Positions 32,522 to 44,572 of a stretch of 64,000 nt of DNA are shown piece by piece. The translations under genes and the position numbers were made by a program. The notes beneath the pieces were generated by a model that worked only from the letters and a program-made list of their open reading frames with translations, did not search any database and was not told the origin of the DNA. Numbering within the stretch: the first letter of the stretch is position 1; every line of letters begins with the position of its first letter. The DNA comes from Usnea hakonensis (Eukaryota; Ascomycota; Lecanoromycetes; Lecanorales; Parmeliaceae): positions 1 to 64,000 of the forward strand of contig BLJB01000036.1 of NCBI GenBank assembly GCA_013423325.1. Reading direction: 5' to 3'.

Positions 32522-34710
32522 ATGGAACGGAAGGCGAGAATCGAGAAGCAGTCTGACGAGAGTGGAGACGAAACAGCTCCAGCGGAGAGCCTTGACGATG
32601 ATGATTATTCTGACAATTGGGATGGAAGCGGTACCGTAGGTGAATGGCAGGATCGGAGATGCCAAAAAGCGATTGAGAACACCCCGGGGCTTTCCCCGTC
32701 GTGCAATGCGTGCAGACATCTTTTTGGTGAATACCAGCCATTTGATACTCGGTATGCGAGAGAATGGGAGGATTCTAGGGGCATACGTAAAACAAGTCTC
32801 TGGCTCAGATTCCTTGCAACATTGCAAGCTCTACAACTTTCTGCTCGGAGTGGCTGTGCGTTTTGTAAGCTGATTTCCGCGTCCATAAGAGGTGATAGCC
32901 CAGGATTTGAACCTGCCGAGACCGTGAAGATCAAATTCCAAGTTACGGCTCACCAACATGAGTCGCCAGAGCTGATGTTCACTTACATGGGTCGTGTCTC
33001 GCCCGAAAGTACAGCGACTCGGAGCGAAGTAAAGTATCTACGTTTGTTATATGGTCTACGTATAATACTACGCAGTCTGTTCTGTTTGTACAAGCTGATA
33101 CTCCACCGCAGGCAATCTTAAAGATGACTTGTCGTCCCACGAAGTCTTGCCGAATACTTATTCCACCAATGGCTTAGATCTCATCACAAGCTGGGTGGCA
33201 AGATGTACTAGTCAACATTCAATGTGCAATCTGAAGGCTTCAACCAGATTCTTTCGTCCAACCCGACTGTTGGATGTATCCAGTTCGGATGATATGTCAA
33301 CTATCACCCTTGTCGAGTCGGCAGAACTGAGGACCCTGAGAAGCCACAGTCGCTATCTGGCATTAAGTCACTGTTGGGGTGGCATTGCTCCTGTCGTCCT
33401 GACGAGCAACAACAAAGACTCATTGAAAGCTGGGATAAAGCTTTCAGAGCTTCCAAAAACTTTTCAGCACGCAATCGCCTTAGCTCGCTGTGTACACGTC
33501 CGTTATCTGTGGGTTGATTCGCTGTGTATAATTCAGGACTCTGTCACAGATTGGGAATTCGAGGCAGCCACAATGAAAGATGTCTATAAACACGCAACTT
33601 TCACCATTGCGGCCACTGGCGCCGAAACTTCGAACGATGGTCTTTACTTCGATCGTGACGCCGACCTTGCAAAAGCTGTGACACTTTTCATATCCTGGGT
33701 AGGGCTACCTATCGATATATGGACTATCTGCCCACGTCAGCTGTCAGAAAACAACATTGTCGGCGCCCCCTTGAATAAACGTGGGTGGGTTGTCCAAGAA
33801 CGTCTTCTATCCCGTCGTACCCTCCATTTCGGACGCGAACAGATCGCATGGGATTGTCAGACCGTGCAGGCCTGCGAGACACTCCCAGACAAACAGCCTA
33901 AATCGTGTGCCAGCTTTTTGGATATGGATTTCTGGTCTCGCTCGCAGTGCAAACCCATGGATCTTGTAAGGAAGAACTGGCCTTTCATTGCTATGACATA
34001 CGCTGGATGCCGCTTGACAGAAGAGACTGACAAGTGTATGGCTATATCAGGAATAGCAGAAGAGATACAACTGGCCACAGGAGACCTTTATTTTGCGGGA
34101 CTTTGGGAAAGCTCTTTTGTGGAACACTTGTGCTGGGTCGTTCAACATTTCGAGAATGAAGAACAAAGACGGACTCGAATACGACCACTCGCGTATCGCG
34201 CACCTTCGTGGTCTGGCTATCAATCGACAGCAATATTGACTTCTTTTCAGTGTTGACTGATACTATGTCTGCTCCTGAAATTTTATTCAACGTATTGAGA
34301 ATACTGGTCTGAATAAATTTGGTCCGATCAAAGGTGGATTTCTTGTCGGCCGTGATATGCTGAAACCTGGAATATGGACAGATTTGACGGATGACCGGAC
34401 CAGCCGTCTTCTGATTGATGGCCGGTATGTCAAACATGCGGGCTTTTGGGGCCACTTGTCGTTATCGCAAGTAACATTGGACGAAGGTCATCAGGAGGGC
34501 AATAAAAGTGTCTGGTGTTTACCCTTATTGACGGGCACTCATACCCACACATTCAAGAAGATATCTGTCGTAGGACTCATCCTGGTACCCACTGATCAAG
34601 CGGATCAAGAGTACAAACGTATTGGAGGTTTTCAATTCACGAATGAGTTGGCTGAACACTTTCTCAAAGAATGGACCGACGCTACTCACCAAGTCATCAC
34701 TATTGTCTGA
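32522..34710 (+). pseudogene. HET-domain protein gene broken by two frameshifts
   Basis: HET proteins mediate non-self recognition (heterokaryon incompatibility) in ascomycetes. Exon 1 (32522-33041) has an acidic head and paired cysteines, S-C-N-A-C and G-C-A-F-C. A 70-nt intron (GTTTGT...CCGCAG) restores K-Y-L-R-N-L-K. Exon 2 from 33112 carries the domain: Y-L-A-L-S-H-C-W-G, L-P-K-T-F-Q-H-A-I-A-L-A, Y-L-W-V-D-S-L-C-I-I-Q-D, D-W and V-Y-K-H-A-T-F-T-I-A-A. Near 34207-34216 the conserved S-W-S-W-L-S-I-D is only readable after a one-base shift. A second one-base shift near 34288-34300 is needed to reach the C-terminal part (K-G-G-F-L-V-G-R to 34710). Both look like single-base deletions. Assembly error or an unusual intron covering both sites cannot be excluded, but the latter would delete the conserved block. 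Confidence 0.75.
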
Positions 34711-36520
34711 TGTTAGATACCTTTGATATCTAGCCTACCAATTCCAGAACAGGTCAATCTACAACTTCGATTGATAGCATAATCAACGAGCGTCCAAAAG
34801 AACACAAAACAAAAAATTGGCATCAGGTTCAACGCACATAATAGGACAACCTGCGACAACCGGCAAGTGTATCTTTCTCATTCCATGGAAACACACCCTC
34901 GTTCTCAACTTTCACCTAATCTATTTTCGCACCGAAGGCCCAGCGACTCTCACGCACAAAACCCCCAAGCATCATGGAGCGTCTACGTGTTACGACTGTA
35001 CCCTCACCTGCATACCCGAAACCAGGACTTAGAAATTGGAAGTAGGCCGGGGGCTAATGATGATTAAAGTCAGAGAGGAGGAAGGATATGAGTGTAGGAT
35101 ATTCTTAGAAATGAATCACGAAATGCTTGGGAAGAATCAGTGTAAACGATTAAGGGACTCTCATTTCCCCCCTAACGAACATCAGCGGCACTATATCAAA
35201 CTCAATTCTCAGATACTTGTTTAATTCCCACGTAGTAGACATCTTGATCTTTTCCAAGCCCGCATACTAAATTACGCCAGAGTCGATACGCCTCATTAGA
35301 GCACTGAGCAGGTGGGATATGTTCTTGGCGGCTGTTGTTGTACATATCGCAGAAATAATCATGTTTCATGTGGAGCAGAATCGAAGGTACATTGAATGTG
35401 CTAAGTACAGTACATACATACCTACAACCTTCAAAATTATCTTCAGGGGCGTACTTAATGGCATCTTCTGCAGGGCTCAAATTTTTCCGAATTGGCCGAT
35501 GCGGGCCCTAATTGCAAATCCCCGGAGATTGCTAAGTACGTGGTACCCTAAGCGCTCGGGGCGCCACCCGGAGCCTCTTTGGGGTCGATTGTCAGCGTGA
35601 TCTAGATCCAGACTCGACTCTATTTTATAAATGGGAGGCTATCAACTTACCTACCTAGGTATGGTACTAATGATAGGTTTTAGATTACTTACTATTTCCC
35701 GAGGGTTACATTCCACCCTTTTCTGTGTTAGGTACCTTTATCAGACGGCTCATACAACCAATTTCATCACCTCGGCGCTTGCAAGATTCCAAATAGAGCT
35801 TCTTATGCGACATCATTATTCCAAAGTAGGCATGATGATTGCCGTGCCCCCTGCAGCCCCTCAGATCTCTCCATACCCAATCCAGTTTTGGTTATGTCGC
35901 TTATCCCCAGCATAGCTCCATCTTGCGCCGGGTCAGCCTCACTATTTCTGTGTATTGTTGCTGTCATCCTGGTTGGCCACCCTTCTGGAACCTTTATGTC
36001 GAGAATCTTGGAAAGACAGCGGATCTCGGCACTTTCTGTGTTGTACTAGATTACTCACCGAAATACGCCGCCCCGGTCCGATCGAATCTCAGCTTCGCTA
36101 CCGGGGCCCTATGATCCGGCTTCCAGTATGCCCGGCTCCGTTTTGCTTGGGCTCGCTAACGAAGATGAGACGCGTGGCTTACAGAATATGACTATCTGAT
36201 TGGGTGCATCATATTGCGAGTTACAGTCCAAGTCTGATGAGAGCCTGCCCAAGTACATTTGCTCAATATGTCCTAGCGTTACTGACTCAATCCAACCATC
36301 GCATTCCAGGAGTGGCTTGTTCGAAGATTCCTCCAAGCACTGTTCTACTTTATATTTGGCCTTCCTAAGCGCTCAATCACGCCATCTGTTGTTGCTCAAA
36401 GGTCGTGTTACGAAATCCGTCTATCTATTTCTGTTCCATGTCTCTAACAGCATCTTTGAATTATCATGATCTTCGATCATTAAATAGTTTCAATGGCCAA
36501 GGGTCTCATCACTATCCACA
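34711..36520. other. Intergenic region, no supported gene
   Basis: Many short overlapping frames occur, none credible. An 8-bp perfect inverted repeat (GCCCCGGT...ACCGGGGC) spans about 36,070-36,107. No transposon or RNA gene is recognised. Confidence 0.45.
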
Positions 36521-38849
36521 ATGGGTTCAATACCTCTACAATGCGTTTACGCACCCAATGTAAGTCTATATGGCAATACCAAGACACCGCTGACAAATGC
36601 AGCATCGACGGGGCGATCATCTTTCTAGCACGTCCATCAATGATGAAGCTTCATCTATGTCACGGACAGAGCTTTTGGAAAGGGCTAATCAACCTACCGA
36701 GACTATGGGTCATACCAGTCGACTTACTGCTCTAAGACGATCTTGGGTACATATACTGCCGCTCTCAATCACATTGACAATGCTTGCATTCAACTTTTCC
36801 AACAAGTATTGGACAGACCTCGGGGCACCGCACCAAAACGTGATTCTTCAGGCGTTTCAATTTTTAGCTAAAGGTCACGAAATTTCCATGGGTCTATCCC
36901 TTTCTACAATCGTCTTGCACCGTATAAGATACGGCTTGACCTTGTCAGAAGGCGTTCCCCTGGGTCTTTTGCCCGCAGGATATCAGCTATCATCCATCGG
37001 ATACTTACTGGAAGCTGGATTCCGGGGTGGTGTACGGACGAAGCCTGCTCTCTGCTGGCTACCTTTTGGTGCTTTTATAGCATGGGCTTTCATTCTATCG
37101 ACTGTCGTTGGGCCATCGTCAGCCATCGTTCTAATACCGAGGCTGGATTTTTGGGATCTTCCAAAGAGTATTTTCAATACCCCTGATTACAAGATGAATC
37201 CCGCCTACATATTGAATACCCAATCCGGACTCTGGCCACAGCAACTAAGTGCAGACAATGTCATTCCCGATTGCCAAGGACCACTTCATGCGCCGTCCAA
37301 AGGTTGCCCTGATTCGGGATACAACACTGTGATCGAATGGATCAATGGGCACGTTGATCAAGACCTGCCAGCAAACATCTCCATCACAGATAATAATATG
37401 TCACGCTGGCTGACTACGAGTCCGTCTATGGAAATTTCAGGTGATGATAGCGGCTGGACAATTACCTCAACCGTTGGTGCACGAGAGGCTGAAGCCATCG
37501 CCAATTACTGGGAGTACATTGGCATATATAGTCCAAATGTTGCTGGTCTTGGTCGTTCGACACTGGCGCCTTCATTGGATGATGGTGTAGCACTCAAGAA
37601 GCCCGCCGTACAGGTTCAGTGTTCAGCTTACTACGACGCTGACAGCATTAGCACCGTTCGATTTCCTCACTCGCACCTACATAGTCCGCCGATGGATGAT
37701 TATAAAGACGAAGACTGGAATTTTTCTGTCAATTTCTCTGCGAATATCCGCGATGCACAAGGACTCGACCCAGAATTTTTGGTAACGTACCAAGGACAAA
37801 ATATCAGCGACGTAATCTTCTTCCAGTTTGTTGACCTAAGCAACATCACCAGCGCAACCGTCCTGGGTGCCCTTTCTGTTTTCCCTACTCGGAATGGATC
37901 GACGGTCATAATTCCATGCACAATCGATGCTCACTGGGCTCCTGTGTCGATATACATAGATCCAAGTAGCAGTGCAAACATCTATCAGGACACACCGGAC
38001 CCGTCACTCCTAGTCGCTGAAGATACTACCAACTACGGTGAAAGTCAGATGGTCAGGATAGATATAGGCAAAAGCTGGGCGGACTTGCTGGATCAGCCAG
38101 CACAAACACTCGACCTCACAACTACGTCAGCGGTCAGGGATCTGATCCGGGGATATGGAGGTTCGTACCAATTAAACTCATCCGCGGCACCAAGATTCCT
38201 CATCCCTGGCTCGCAAATCAGCAACAAGACCGAGATAAGCGCAAATGATCAATCGACAATCCCGTGGCGTATCTCAACGATCCTTGGCATGTACATCACA
38301 GAAGCTCTCGTGGGTATCCACCAAGCCGATGCTAACCTTGTGTATCACAACAACTTGAACGATCCGTTCGTGTTGCAATTGAGCGCTCTCTACGAAGGCC
38401 ACTACAACTGGACCGGGGCTCCGAACGGTAGCGTCCCTTTCGATGACTACGACCGCTCGTTTCAGGCTTATCTCGACTCCATCGATCACATCAAGCTCAA
38501 CTGGAACACACAGCGATACGGTCACGGCTGGGGCTTCCGCGGCACGCCGGTCCTCATCGCTACATTGATTCTGCTGACTCAAGCTCTCATGGCCCTCGTG
38601 CACACGCTAGTCACTGTCTTCAACGGATGGACTTCTGACAGGTGGGGTACGATGGGAGAGATGCTTTTGCTAGCTCTGAATTCAATGCCAACGGCGCGCT
38701 CCACTCCCGCTGGCTCCGAGATTTGGGCTCGTCGGGAGATTCGGAGCTGGAAAGATATTGTCAGGGTGAGAGAGGTCGAGGTATATGACACAAGAAGCGG
38801 TATGAAAGAGGGTACGAATCTGCAGTTGGAGCTCGTACACGAGGGCTGA
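36521..38849 (+). CDS. Large fungal integral membrane protein with glycosylated ectodomain
   Basis: The chosen model is exon 1 (36521-36559, M-G-S-I-P-L-Q-C-V-Y-A-P-N) joined in phase 0 to exon 2 (36603-38849), 761 aa. The 43-nt intron has an ideal GTAAGT donor, CGCTGAC branch and AATGCAG acceptor; the ATG at 36597 lies inside this intron. After a short cytosolic head come membrane segments at about 55-75 and 150-180 (W-L-P-F-G-A-F-I-A-W-A-F-I-L). A large ectodomain with many N-x-S/T sites and several Cys follows. A final helix, L-I-A-T-L-I-L-L-T-Q-A-L-M-A-L-V, precedes a cytosolic tail. The architecture matches a widespread, uncharacterised Pezizomycotina membrane-protein family; no function is known. 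Confidence 0.8.
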
Positions 38850-39977
38850 AGCGGGCTGGAGTGGAAGATCGCGTGAAGATGCATGAGTTTAAGGCTTGGA
38901 AGAAATTATAGACTCGTAATGGGAAGGAATCTCGGAAATGTAAAAATAGTTTGTCGTTAATGTTAGGTACGTCTTCTATACTGTAACGTAGAGGGTCACT
39001 GGACAGCAGAAGTAATACATAGAGCGTTGCTCCCGCACGACAAGAACAACCACTTCCTGCTCCACATACGCCAGATCAGGTTGTGACTGGTTTCGGATGT
39101 CGACATTCTCTTTTCCGAGATGTAGCTCTAGTCCATTTACGGCCGTGGTTGGTAGAGCAATTGCCGTGAGAAGACTGATCCTTGACAAGAGCACCCATCA
39201 TCAGAAGACCTGAACTGTACCGACACCTGGGGACGTCTTCTAAGCTGTTGCAGTAGACGGCTGGAGAGTAGGATTCGCTGAGCTCAGATCAGTATATCAA
39301 GTACACATTATAAATAATTTTAAAGAGACTTTGCTAGGACTTGACAAAGCGACAGCCTGTTCAAAAGAGTCACACTTACTACGTGCAACAAGCCGGTGCC
39401 AGATGGTGCTGGAGAGAGGTATGAGGATCAGAGTCATCAGCTGGAGGAGGGAGAGAATATCTTGTCGGGACCAAGGTTGCGAAGAGGCTTCGGGCGAATC
39501 CATGACGGGAGGCTGCTGGATCGGCTCGTGTCAGCGTTGGCTTTCATTTTATCTATTTGGACTGTTGGAGGACGCGATTTTTATATCTCTGGTTGGTGGC
39601 TATGCGTCACCCCTAGCGATCTTGTCACCACTTCCGATAAACAATTGCAGCCTGGGAAGCTCAATTGACATCTGTGATGTACCAGTACTAGTCTCTTTCG
39701 AGCGGTAGGAGTACCTTAAGTAACAAAGCCCGCTATTCCATATTTGCGATTCGGAACCACATTGCAGCGAGCTAGTCTCTTTTAGGGCGTTGGAAACGGC
39801 TTGGCGCTTATTGATTCCCTCACCCCTATTTTACCGTTTCCATGCCCCAAATCTCGCATGTGTCTTTGCTGTCATCTTTCCGCGAAGCATTTCTACTTGG
39901 ACATCAGCACATTCCACATGCAATGAACGAAATATACATCTATGTCTTGTACAATACATTAGCCTGACCCTCCAATC
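38850..39977. other. Intergenic; possible small unresolved gene
   Basis: Minus-strand pieces at 39503-39370 (M-D-S-P-E-A-S with a hydrophobic helix and a perfect GTAAGT donor at about 39,320-39,385) and 39194-38976 (hydrophobic leader, then a polar tail) could belong to one small membrane-protein gene. No acceptor with matching phase was found. Not called as a gene. Confidence 0.3.
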
Positions 39978-42318
39978 ATGGCTGCTTTGCAATGTGACGG
40001 CAGTGATCTCATTGACCTAAGCGTTGACCAATTATTTGATATTGAATATTACTACGAGAAGAATTCTGCGGAGCCACAAGGCACTCCTTCCGCCGGGTCT
40101 CAGATCCTCAGCGATACTAAACCTTCCAGTCAATCGTCAAGGTCCGAGCCTTACTACAAACAAGCGAAATCCTCAGAAATCACTTCTGTATCTCCGAATT
40201 ATGCGGAGAACTTCACAGACAGTCGTACTGAATCCCTACAAGCACCAGCAAAGCATCATACCTTGATTGGAAACGAGCCTTTTCCTCAATATGGACAGCC
40301 ATCAAGTATAGAAAGTCCGAGCACGGAGCTACAACAAATCGAGGATGAGCTCGAAGAAGTTGAGCTCAGGCTAAAGCGCCGTGAGCTCCAGAGAAGACGC
40401 CAGGAATTACTCAAAAACTTACCAACGGAGCAGCGAGCACAGACATCCGAGCACCAGAAAAATGATACAGCAACGTGTTCACCAACGAATAATAGTGCAG
40501 ACCAGCCATACAACACATCTAATAATACCTCTGCATTGAACTCTTTGCAACAGCAAAATGCTGGCATTGACTCACGCTACGGCGTGGTTTCTACCAATCC
40601 ATTATACTTCGGATTCGACAACCTCTCAAGCAACCCACAAGAGACATCATCCACTTTGAGCATATCTGGGCAGTTTGATAAGATTGATGCCGTCTTGAGT
40701 CTTGACTCCGTGGATGTACCCGACAGCATGCCGACGCCACCACCTGATGTCTGGTTCAGTGGTCAAGACGAAATGCAAACGTCATACCCGGGTTCGTCAA
40801 ATGAGGCATCCTTGCAACCGCTCTCGGTAGGTTCCCAATATGGACAGAGTCTGGATATAGCCCAACGTGTCTCGATTTTTTCCTCAATACAGCATGACCA
40901 GGCTATCCAGAGTCCTGATATAAGCGTGGTCACCCGAAAGAGACCCAGATTGCCCGAGCCGACCAAGCCACGGCTATTGTCTGAAGTTCAGCATCAGCTT
41001 GCCAAGCGAACAGGAGTACCAGAAACCTCCATTGGTGTGATGTGTTTCAATACAGAACCTCTTCCGAAACGCTGTCGTACGGGCTCCCAGAAGCAGAATA
41101 AGAAGGACGTCCAAAACGGCGGCGGTTCTTGTTTCCTATGCCTCATTAGCAAGAAAAAGGTACTCATTTCAAACATTTGAGTATCTCCCAAGCCACCTCT
41201 AACCGATTTTTTCTGTTAGTGCTCCGGTCAACGGCCCTGTGAAAGTTGTAGAAACTACTGGCAGAAACGGGTCCACGATTCAACAAGTTTCACGTGGACC
41301 TGTGACGTCCGGTCAAAGTTGAGCGACTTGAACATCTTCAAGTATCCTTTGGGTACGATGCTTGTGTCCTCAACGTCTCCTCCCTGCTGAATTACTTTCA
41401 GTAGGCATCTCGCATTCCACATATCACGATATGTTTGCTGCACAATTCGATAGTGTCGACATCATTGTGCAGAAGTTCGCAGAACTATTTGGTCTGAGGC
41501 ATCCGATCGAGCCGCTGGGCTCCAGAATGCGTATAGAGACCGTATTTGATTTATCCACTGAGATTCACAGTCTCGTACGTTGGGTCAGACTTCTAGTCTT
41601 CTTGATTCCCAAACTCCAGCGTGATCTAGCTTTTTTCAAAAGTCTTTACAGATACAATTGCTCTTATATATTCGATGACTGTGATCAAGCGCATATGTCG
41701 CCTCACAAAGATAGAGCTGTGATGATCGTTGTCTTGACTTTCTATGAGGTTAAGCGCCTTATGGAGACGGAGACATTAGATCTCGCAGTAGCAGACCATC
41801 TGCTGCTAGCCTTAAAAGACCGCTTGAAGATCTTCTGCTCTCGGATATTCGATTTTGATGAGTCCAAAGAGGTCACGCGGGATAGAGGACGAATCCTGGC
41901 TGCTAGAATGGTTGACTGCGTGCCAGAATTGTCTTCGTGCCTACCACCGCATTACCGCGGCCGCTCGTCGGGTTCAGACGCGCTTCTGGAGCACTACAAG
42001 TCACTCGATTCTTCAGCCGCACTTGTGGAACTGCCATCATGCCTGCTACGTCGTTCTGACAGCAGTGAGTGCTGTTATGACAATAAGCAGACCGACATTT
42101 GCTGCTGCGGTTGGACCTTCGACAGCGCTCCTTCATGTCTCCTAAGTTACTTCGGTCATTCCGTAAAGTCTTTTGCGCGCTACGCGCACTCCAAGCCATG
42201 GGACGCCGGCCTCGATAAAGTGGGAATTCCTTTCAATCTTTATGAAGCCATGAAGACCGTGCTCCAGAGCACCGTGGACAGACAACTTAAGTCTGCCCAA
42301 AAGAGTGTCCATATTTGA
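39978..42318 (+). CDS. Putative regulator with internal Zn2Cys6-like cluster, three exons
   Basis: Exons 39978-41159, 41220-41352 and 41402-42318 give 743 aa; the introns are 60 and 49 nt with good donors and acceptors. Splicing assembles a cysteine cluster that no single exon contains: C385-x2-C388-x6-C395-x5-C401-x2-C404-x17-C422, the first five spacings being those of fungal Zn2Cys6 DNA-binding domains, with a basic K-K-K before C395. The last spacing is longer than the usual 6-9, and the cluster lies mid-protein rather than N-terminal. Residues about 115-150 form a charged helix (L-Q-Q-I-E-D-E-L-E-E-V-E-L-R-L-K), a probable coiled coil. A Lys/Arg patch (R-K-R-P-R) and Ser/Gln-rich disorder precede the cluster. 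The C-terminal 300 residues look helical, like a regulatory domain. A transcription factor is likely but not proven. Confidence 0.75.
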
Positions 42319-43738
42319 GCAAGCCCTGTCCAACCGCTTGGGCAAAGAGTTTTCCAGTCCAGTACTTGATGAGGGTTTTGGATCTAAATACAACGCGAAA
42401 TTCCTAGAGACTAGCTCGAATGTCTCGTCAGGAATTGTCCCCGGCAAGTTCTTGCTCACAGTCTGCGGCTGGCGGTCACCATGTATCACGACTTTTGGGG
42501 TTCAAAGAAAGAGAGCGCGAGTGACGTTGAGAGTAGTGAAGACCTTCATCCTCGATATGAATTATCAGAGACGAAGATGCACGCTGTGGGACTCACAAAG
42601 TTCTGATCAAGATCATATGGAAGAGTATCAGGGCGGATTGCTCTATTTCCGAAGTATCTGCTAGTGAGGATACTAAGTCAGATGGGCTTAAAGAAGGTTC
42701 CTAATAGATCTCACTCATAGCTTAAATTCACTACGCTAAAATATAGCACATCGTCACACGCAAAGCCCAACATTAAAACCTCATAATGTGACGCTCCAAG
42801 CCCCTCTCATACACTCGCTGTCATCGAGTACCATTTGACACCATTTTTCAAAGTGGCTATTCAGTCAAACGCTTCAGAAGAAAACTACTAGACGGCATAC
42901 TCAACATCAACAACTAGGAGTCAAGTCCATCGATTTACTAGGCCAGTCAATCTTCGGTCATGCTTTCCAGACGAATTACTTTAGTAGAGACCAGCGATCA
43001 CATTAAAAGCCCCACAGCTGGCCGATCAAATGACAATACGGCAATCTTCGCACAGGTAACATAATTGGTAGCAATGATGACTAAGAAAACACGAAGCGGG
43101 CCACTATGGAAGAAGCTAGATCTAGGCCTTCAACACTCAGTTTCCAAGCTCCATAACCCACTACTCAGCAAATAACTTCTCCAATTACGCAACAGTAGTC
43201 AGCCCAGCCCTTCACGAACCCAATCACTCATGAAGAGGAGGACCATGAGCAACAGCCACTACTGCCCAAAACCAGCGGACAGTCCTAAAACGAGCGGGGA
43301 CGCAGACGAAGCAGCAATCCAGTAGCCGCAATCCCGGCAACATGACCGCGCTCTCTTTGATCCCCCGCCAGGGCGTCAAGCCAGGTTGCTCGAGACCCAG
43401 ATGCATGCCCCAGCAATACCCCACTTTACCGGCATATCTCATTTCTCGCCCAGGACGGCTCTCTATCCGGCAAGATTGAAGGCATGGAAGGCTTGGATGT
43501 CACAGCCCCAGGGTAACTCCTTCTACGGCAACATCACGAAAGAGGTGATCTGAGATAGTCCATTGACCCTCTGCACGCGAAAATCCTAGGTTCGCCCACG
43601 AAGGCTACACACACTACCAATGACTATCATTGGCTGGATTCCCAAACTTTAGAGCCAGCATCTGGTCCTCTTTACACTCGGAAGCTGATGGGGTGATTGG
43701 GGATCAGTCGAGCGTGGTGAGGAGACATACGGAGATCG
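42319..43738. other. Intergenic region, no supported gene
   Basis: No coding frame, RNA gene or repeat is supported. Short frames near 42,300-42,660 continue past the previous stop in another frame and are shadows. Confidence 0.5.
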
Positions 43739-44554
43739 TCAAGCGTTGTAAATTACGCAACCCTGTCGCCTGAGCTCACGATGATGAGGATACAGGTATC
43801 TCTCATTCATCTCCTCTACCCAGTCTTCTTGGCTCATTGCAGTTCCATCATCATCCACGAGATTGTCGTCATACTGGGGGGAAGAAACTTGCGTTGAGGG
43901 CTTTGTCTCCGGTTGTCGCTTTCCATCGTCCCATATGAAATCTTCATTATGGTACGGAAGACCAACGCGGGCTCTCTTTCCTATTCTTTCACCCTTGATA
44001 CCTCCGAGGTCATCTCTCTCGATATCTTGGAAAATATACCTTCGGGACTCGGTCCATTTATAATCTTTTCCGACGATTTGACCGTCAAGAAAATCGTATA
44101 TCGTGTTGGCTAATAGAACTGCTTCGGTAGTTTTTCGCACTATCCAGTGCTCATGCTCGATTCCATCGATTGTCTTGAAGGCTCTAATACCAAGTCGCTT
44201 TCCATCATCATTCTCTTGAGCCATCGGAGCGAACGCATGCGGGTGTCTATCTAGACAGCACTGCCACTGTACGTTGATTTGGTCTTGCCTTTCAAGTTTC
44301 CAGCTTATCGCAACATCTTTAGAAAGTGTGAAGCTCTCGTCAAATATACTGAATTGATATGAGCCATTCTCAATGTGTTTCCTTCTAGGATGGAATCCTA
44401 TATGGACCGGTCCGCTATTCAAGCAGTTTTCTAGCGTTCGCAGCCTCCGATATGTGGTCACATCATTGCCTAAGTATATATATATAAGAGTCTTCTTAGC
44501 GCATGGCAATGAGCCTGAATATGCGTCCTTCAGGCCACTGTTCAGCCTACCCAT
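43739..44554 (-). CDS. Hypothetical protein (271 aa) with a pseudogene copy nearby
   Basis: A single open frame from the ATG at 44554; the frame extends six codons further only with a TTG. No domain is recognised. The first 110 residues carry a beta-rich pattern with W-K-L-E-R-Q-D-Q-I-N-V-Q-W-Q-C-C. The middle has E-H-E-H-W-I-V-R-K-T-T-E-A-V-L-L-A-N-T-I-Y-D-F-L. The C-terminal third is charged (I-G-K-R-A-R-V-G-L, D-D-N-L-V-D-D-D-G, W-V-E-E-M-N-E-R-Y-L). The C-terminal half is duplicated, with damage, at 50146-50470. Presence of a decayed copy argues that this is a real, lineage-restricted gene. A 5' exon cannot be excluded. Confidence 0.55.
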   Translation of the reverse strand: MGRLNSGLKDAYSGSLPCAKKTLIYIYLGNDVTTYRRLRTLENCLNSGPVHIGFHPRRKHIENGSYQFSIFDESFTLSKDVAISWKLERQDQINVQWQCCLDRHPHAFAPMAQENDDGKRLGIRAFKTIDGIEHEHWIVRKTTEAVLLANTIYDFLDGQIVGKDYKWTESRRYIFQDIERDDLGGIKGERIGKRARVGLPYHNEDFIWDDGKRQPETKPSTQVSSPQYDDNLVDDDGTAMSQEDWVEEMNERYLYPHHRELRRQGCVIYNA

Positions 44555-44572
44555 GGCGATGAGATAGGCCAA

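Noticed and set aside
34207..34303. Single intron joining the HET exons across both frameshifts
   Set aside because: It would use a poor GTCTGG donor and remove the conserved W-L-S-I-D-S block that is plainly readable in the shifted frame.
36070..36107. Inverted repeat GCCCCGGT/ACCGGGGC as a terminator or transposon end
   Set aside because: Eight base pairs with a 22-base loop in a non-bacterial genome and no element boundaries nearby is likely chance.
36597..36602. ATG at 36597 as start of the large membrane protein
   Set aside because: It lies at the end of a strong GTAAGT...CTGAC...GCAG intron. Splicing gives an upstream ATG at 36521 in frame, so 36597 is taken as intronic.
38976..39503. 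Small two-exon membrane protein on the minus strand
   Set aside because: A good GTAAGT donor exists, but no acceptor restores the frame and the second piece has no ATG; evidence is insufficient.
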